Part shown: positions 61,801-64,000 of the stretch, in pieces
Numbering within the stretch: position 1 is the first letter of the stretch
Layout of the letters: every line of letters starts with the position of its first letter
Source: Ostrinia nubilalis
Taxonomy: Eukaryota > Arthropoda > Insecta > Lepidoptera > Crambidae
Assembly (NCBI RefSeq): GCF_963855985.1
Contig: NC_087099.1
Location: forward strand, 10,136,001 to 10,200,000
Direction: 5' to 3'
Length of the DNA stretch: 64,000 nucleotides
Program-made: the position numbers and the translations under genes
The notes under the pieces: generated by a model
Told to the model about the DNA's origin: nothing
The model's database searches: none
What the model saw: the letters and a program-made list of their open reading frames with translations, nothing else

Positions 61801-63280
61801 AGGTTATTTAGATTTGTAGGAAAATAACTTTCATCGCCTATTTTATAACCGGTTTAAAATGAAAATTCGTCAGTAAAGAATGCGCACCACTTAGTTCGTT
61901 AAGTCTTATTCTTGAATCACTTGTGTATGTTATGATACTATCACAATTACTGTGCTTCAATTCATCACTGATACACTGAAGTATTCTTTGGCTATGTTCT
62001 ACAAAGTAAGTTTCCATTTAAGAACACGCCTGCTCAATATGTTAGCTTAATTACTTTAAGTGTAGGTACTCAAGTTATCGTACTTGAGTTCTCAGTCGAT
62101 TACCTGATACCTCATATCTATTATCACCTTAAGAGATTCTTCTATTACCTTTACAGCACTACATATTGATTTCTTAAAAATCAAGTCCTTAATGGTGGGT
62201 GGTCGAATATTGTTCACTGTTACCTTAATTTGGGTAGTGCTTGGGTCAAAACTGACCAAAATTTTTTAAGAGAAAAAGAAAAAAAAAGAGATATGCAACC
62301 CAGCTGATCTAAGGTGGTCCTCTCTTCTAATTGTCATGCCCTACAAAACCCATATTTTTTTATGTTAAGTATTTGATGGATGCAATAAAAGATTGATGTA
62401 AAGATTTATTTATTTATAACTTGGTGTAAAGTCGCATATTAGAACGTTTGCTTAATTGCAATATCCGAAAGCAATTTTTCGATGAGTGTACAGTATGAAA
62501 TCGGGATGAATAAATCGTGACGTCAGCGAGGCGCGCCGTCCTGGATCAAAGATCGTTTCGCTTCAACTATTTACTGTGTGCGACTGTACTTGCTGGCAGG
62601 GTTGTTGAATACGTACTCGTACATTCTATGATTTTAATTTTTCCATCATTAATAATGTTATTAAGGAAGAAAAACTTTACTTTTCATCAAAACTTACTTT
62701 TTCTAATTTTACTCTACCTTACCTTCTAAAAATCGTCATCGAAACTTACCTTCGGGTGTTTACTGAAAACAAGTGTATGTGAAAATTGACCATAATTATG
62801 GTGGTGCAAAAAATACGTGTTTTCTTTACTACTTTATTCAGATGGGGCATGGTCATCATAGCTCAAAGAGCATGGTAGAGACTGAGTCTCATAAGTTATT
62901 CAATCCTATTGCTAAAAATAATTGTACCCCCCTATTACAAATATAATAAGGCCCCACAATGTCTAACTTGATGTGACGTCGTCTACCTCATCTTTCTAAA
63001 TTTTTGTTATTTAATAAATTTTAACAAACGTATGGTTTGTTTAAAAATTATGGTTGCATTCATCGTTCCCACACTCTTATAATTGATTTTAGTTTCAATC
63101 ATCCCCAATAATTATCCTCCAAAAAAAGCAGGAACTTTTAAAACCATCCTTTAAGGTACGTTATATTAGGTATGTAGTGCATAAATGTTTATTTCAAAAT
63201 TAACCGAATTTGCAGAAATTCTGTTCAAAGTTGTCTACCCTGGAAAACATGCCCAAAGTGCCTAAGCAAAACATTCAGGC

Positions 63281-63440
63281 CGTATATTCTCTCGCCAGCC
63301 CTGCCCCGAGCCAATGTCCTTTGCCCGCGCGCAGGCAGAGCGCGATGATTTAACACGTTCCCGCGACGAGCGAAAATAGTCCTTCCCGACCGCTGAGATA
63401 TTGGCTTTGTGCTAATGCAGCCTATATTTTACGCTCCTAC
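63281..63440. other. GC-rich island in intron 2
   Basis: A CpG-bearing stretch (CCCGCGCGCAGGCAGAGCGCG near 63326) in otherwise AT-rich sequence. No frame, repeat or RNA is recognised. It may be a regulatory element. Confidence 0.3.
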
Positions 63441-64000
63441 GCCCTTTTTCGTAGTTAACTTGTTGGGATGGGAAATAGCTTTTAGAGCATCCAGCACTGA
63501 AAATTATTTTGAAAAATAAATCAATACATTTTAGGTTTTCAAGGAAGAAATATTTTTTTGGACGTCGTCAGCCATGTTAAAAATTCTTCATTTGGTGACC
63601 ATAGCGACAAGGATAACTGGCAAAAAATGTTTTAAGACCTTATATACCAATTAAATGGCTTAAATAAGTAAATAAATATACGATCTTATTAAAAAAAATA
63701 CGAGTACAATCCGCATATTTTCCTGAAACATTGTAGCGTTTATCTAATTGACGTGGGAAAAATCTTTTCAGGTATTACAGATGACTTTGTTTAACTTTAT
63801 TATTATGGATGTAGATTTCACAAAGCATGCTTTACATAAGTAAATGTTGTTGAGTCTCTAACAAATGTTTTCTCAACGTAAAACACTTTTTGATCCCATT
63901 TTAAACAATGAAAAAGCCTCTTGAAATGTGGCTTATCAATTAATCATCTTAAAACGTTTTTACGGGTATCACAAACACTGTTACTTTAATATTAACTGCC

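Larger units (their letters stand above)
35904..64000 (+). other. abd-A: abd-A intron 2, incomplete (over 28 kb)
   Basis: The intron starts with a consensus GTGAGT donor. I looked for a homeodomain exon (KIWFQNRRMK-type sequence) and did not find one up to the window end. Stretches without listed features (36.0-37.4, 38.2-42.0, 42.3-45.1, 47.0-47.9, 51-58.2 and 58.9-63.2 kb) hold AT-rich or mixed non-coding sequence in which I see nothing specific. The 60-90-codon frames scattered there lack domains and conserved starts. A noncoding RNA cannot be excluded by reading alone. Confidence 0.8.

Overview
The window looks like insect nuclear DNA, most likely from a moth or butterfly. It is AT-rich and gene-poor. 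It carries repeat classes typical of Lepidoptera: Helitrons ending in CTAG, short TIR elements, a TTAA-flanked piggyBac-like element, and 5'-truncated RTE-type retrotransposon tails. Only one protein-coding gene can be supported, the Hox gene abdominal-A (abd-A) on the plus strand. It is incomplete: exon 1 (28561-29152) and a 33-nt microexon (35871-35903) are present, but no homeobox exon is visible. That exon should lie beyond base 64000, so the second intron exceeds 28 kb.

Layout: 1 to about 28.1 kb is the 5' flank of abd-A, which in insect bithorax complexes faces Abd-B. It has no convincing gene and holds most of the transposon debris in the first half of the window. The last 2.7 kb before the gene (25.8-28.5 kb) is almost free of recognisable repeats. 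It contains a GAGA/Pho-type motif patch near 27.17 kb and a GC-rich leader with several GCCAT cores and a 45-codon upstream ORF. Intron 1 (29153-35870) holds a dense TAATTA/TAATTG field near 30 kb, two GC-rich Pho/YY1-like islands at 31.9 and 32.5 kb, and two small transposon remnants. Intron 2 (35904 to the end) holds a recent 285-bp tandem duplication, a nested pair of TIR elements at 45-46 kb, other MITEs, CTCF-like motifs, GC-rich hairpins near 50.9 kb and several GC-balanced blocks that look like regulatory DNA.

How it fits together: exon 1 encodes the abd-A N-terminus and the YPWM hexapeptide. The TDWM cofactor motif is split across intron 1 and completed by the microexon. The microexon is 33 nt and in frame, so including or skipping it would switch that motif without breaking the protein. 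The regulatory calls are motif readings by eye, not tested predictions. Nearly all other ORFs of 60-130 codons are chance reading frames in non-coding DNA. I see no undescribed multi-gene system here. The most useful points are the microexon, the candidate Polycomb, insulator and homeodomain-site regions, and a well-preserved set of nested mobile elements.
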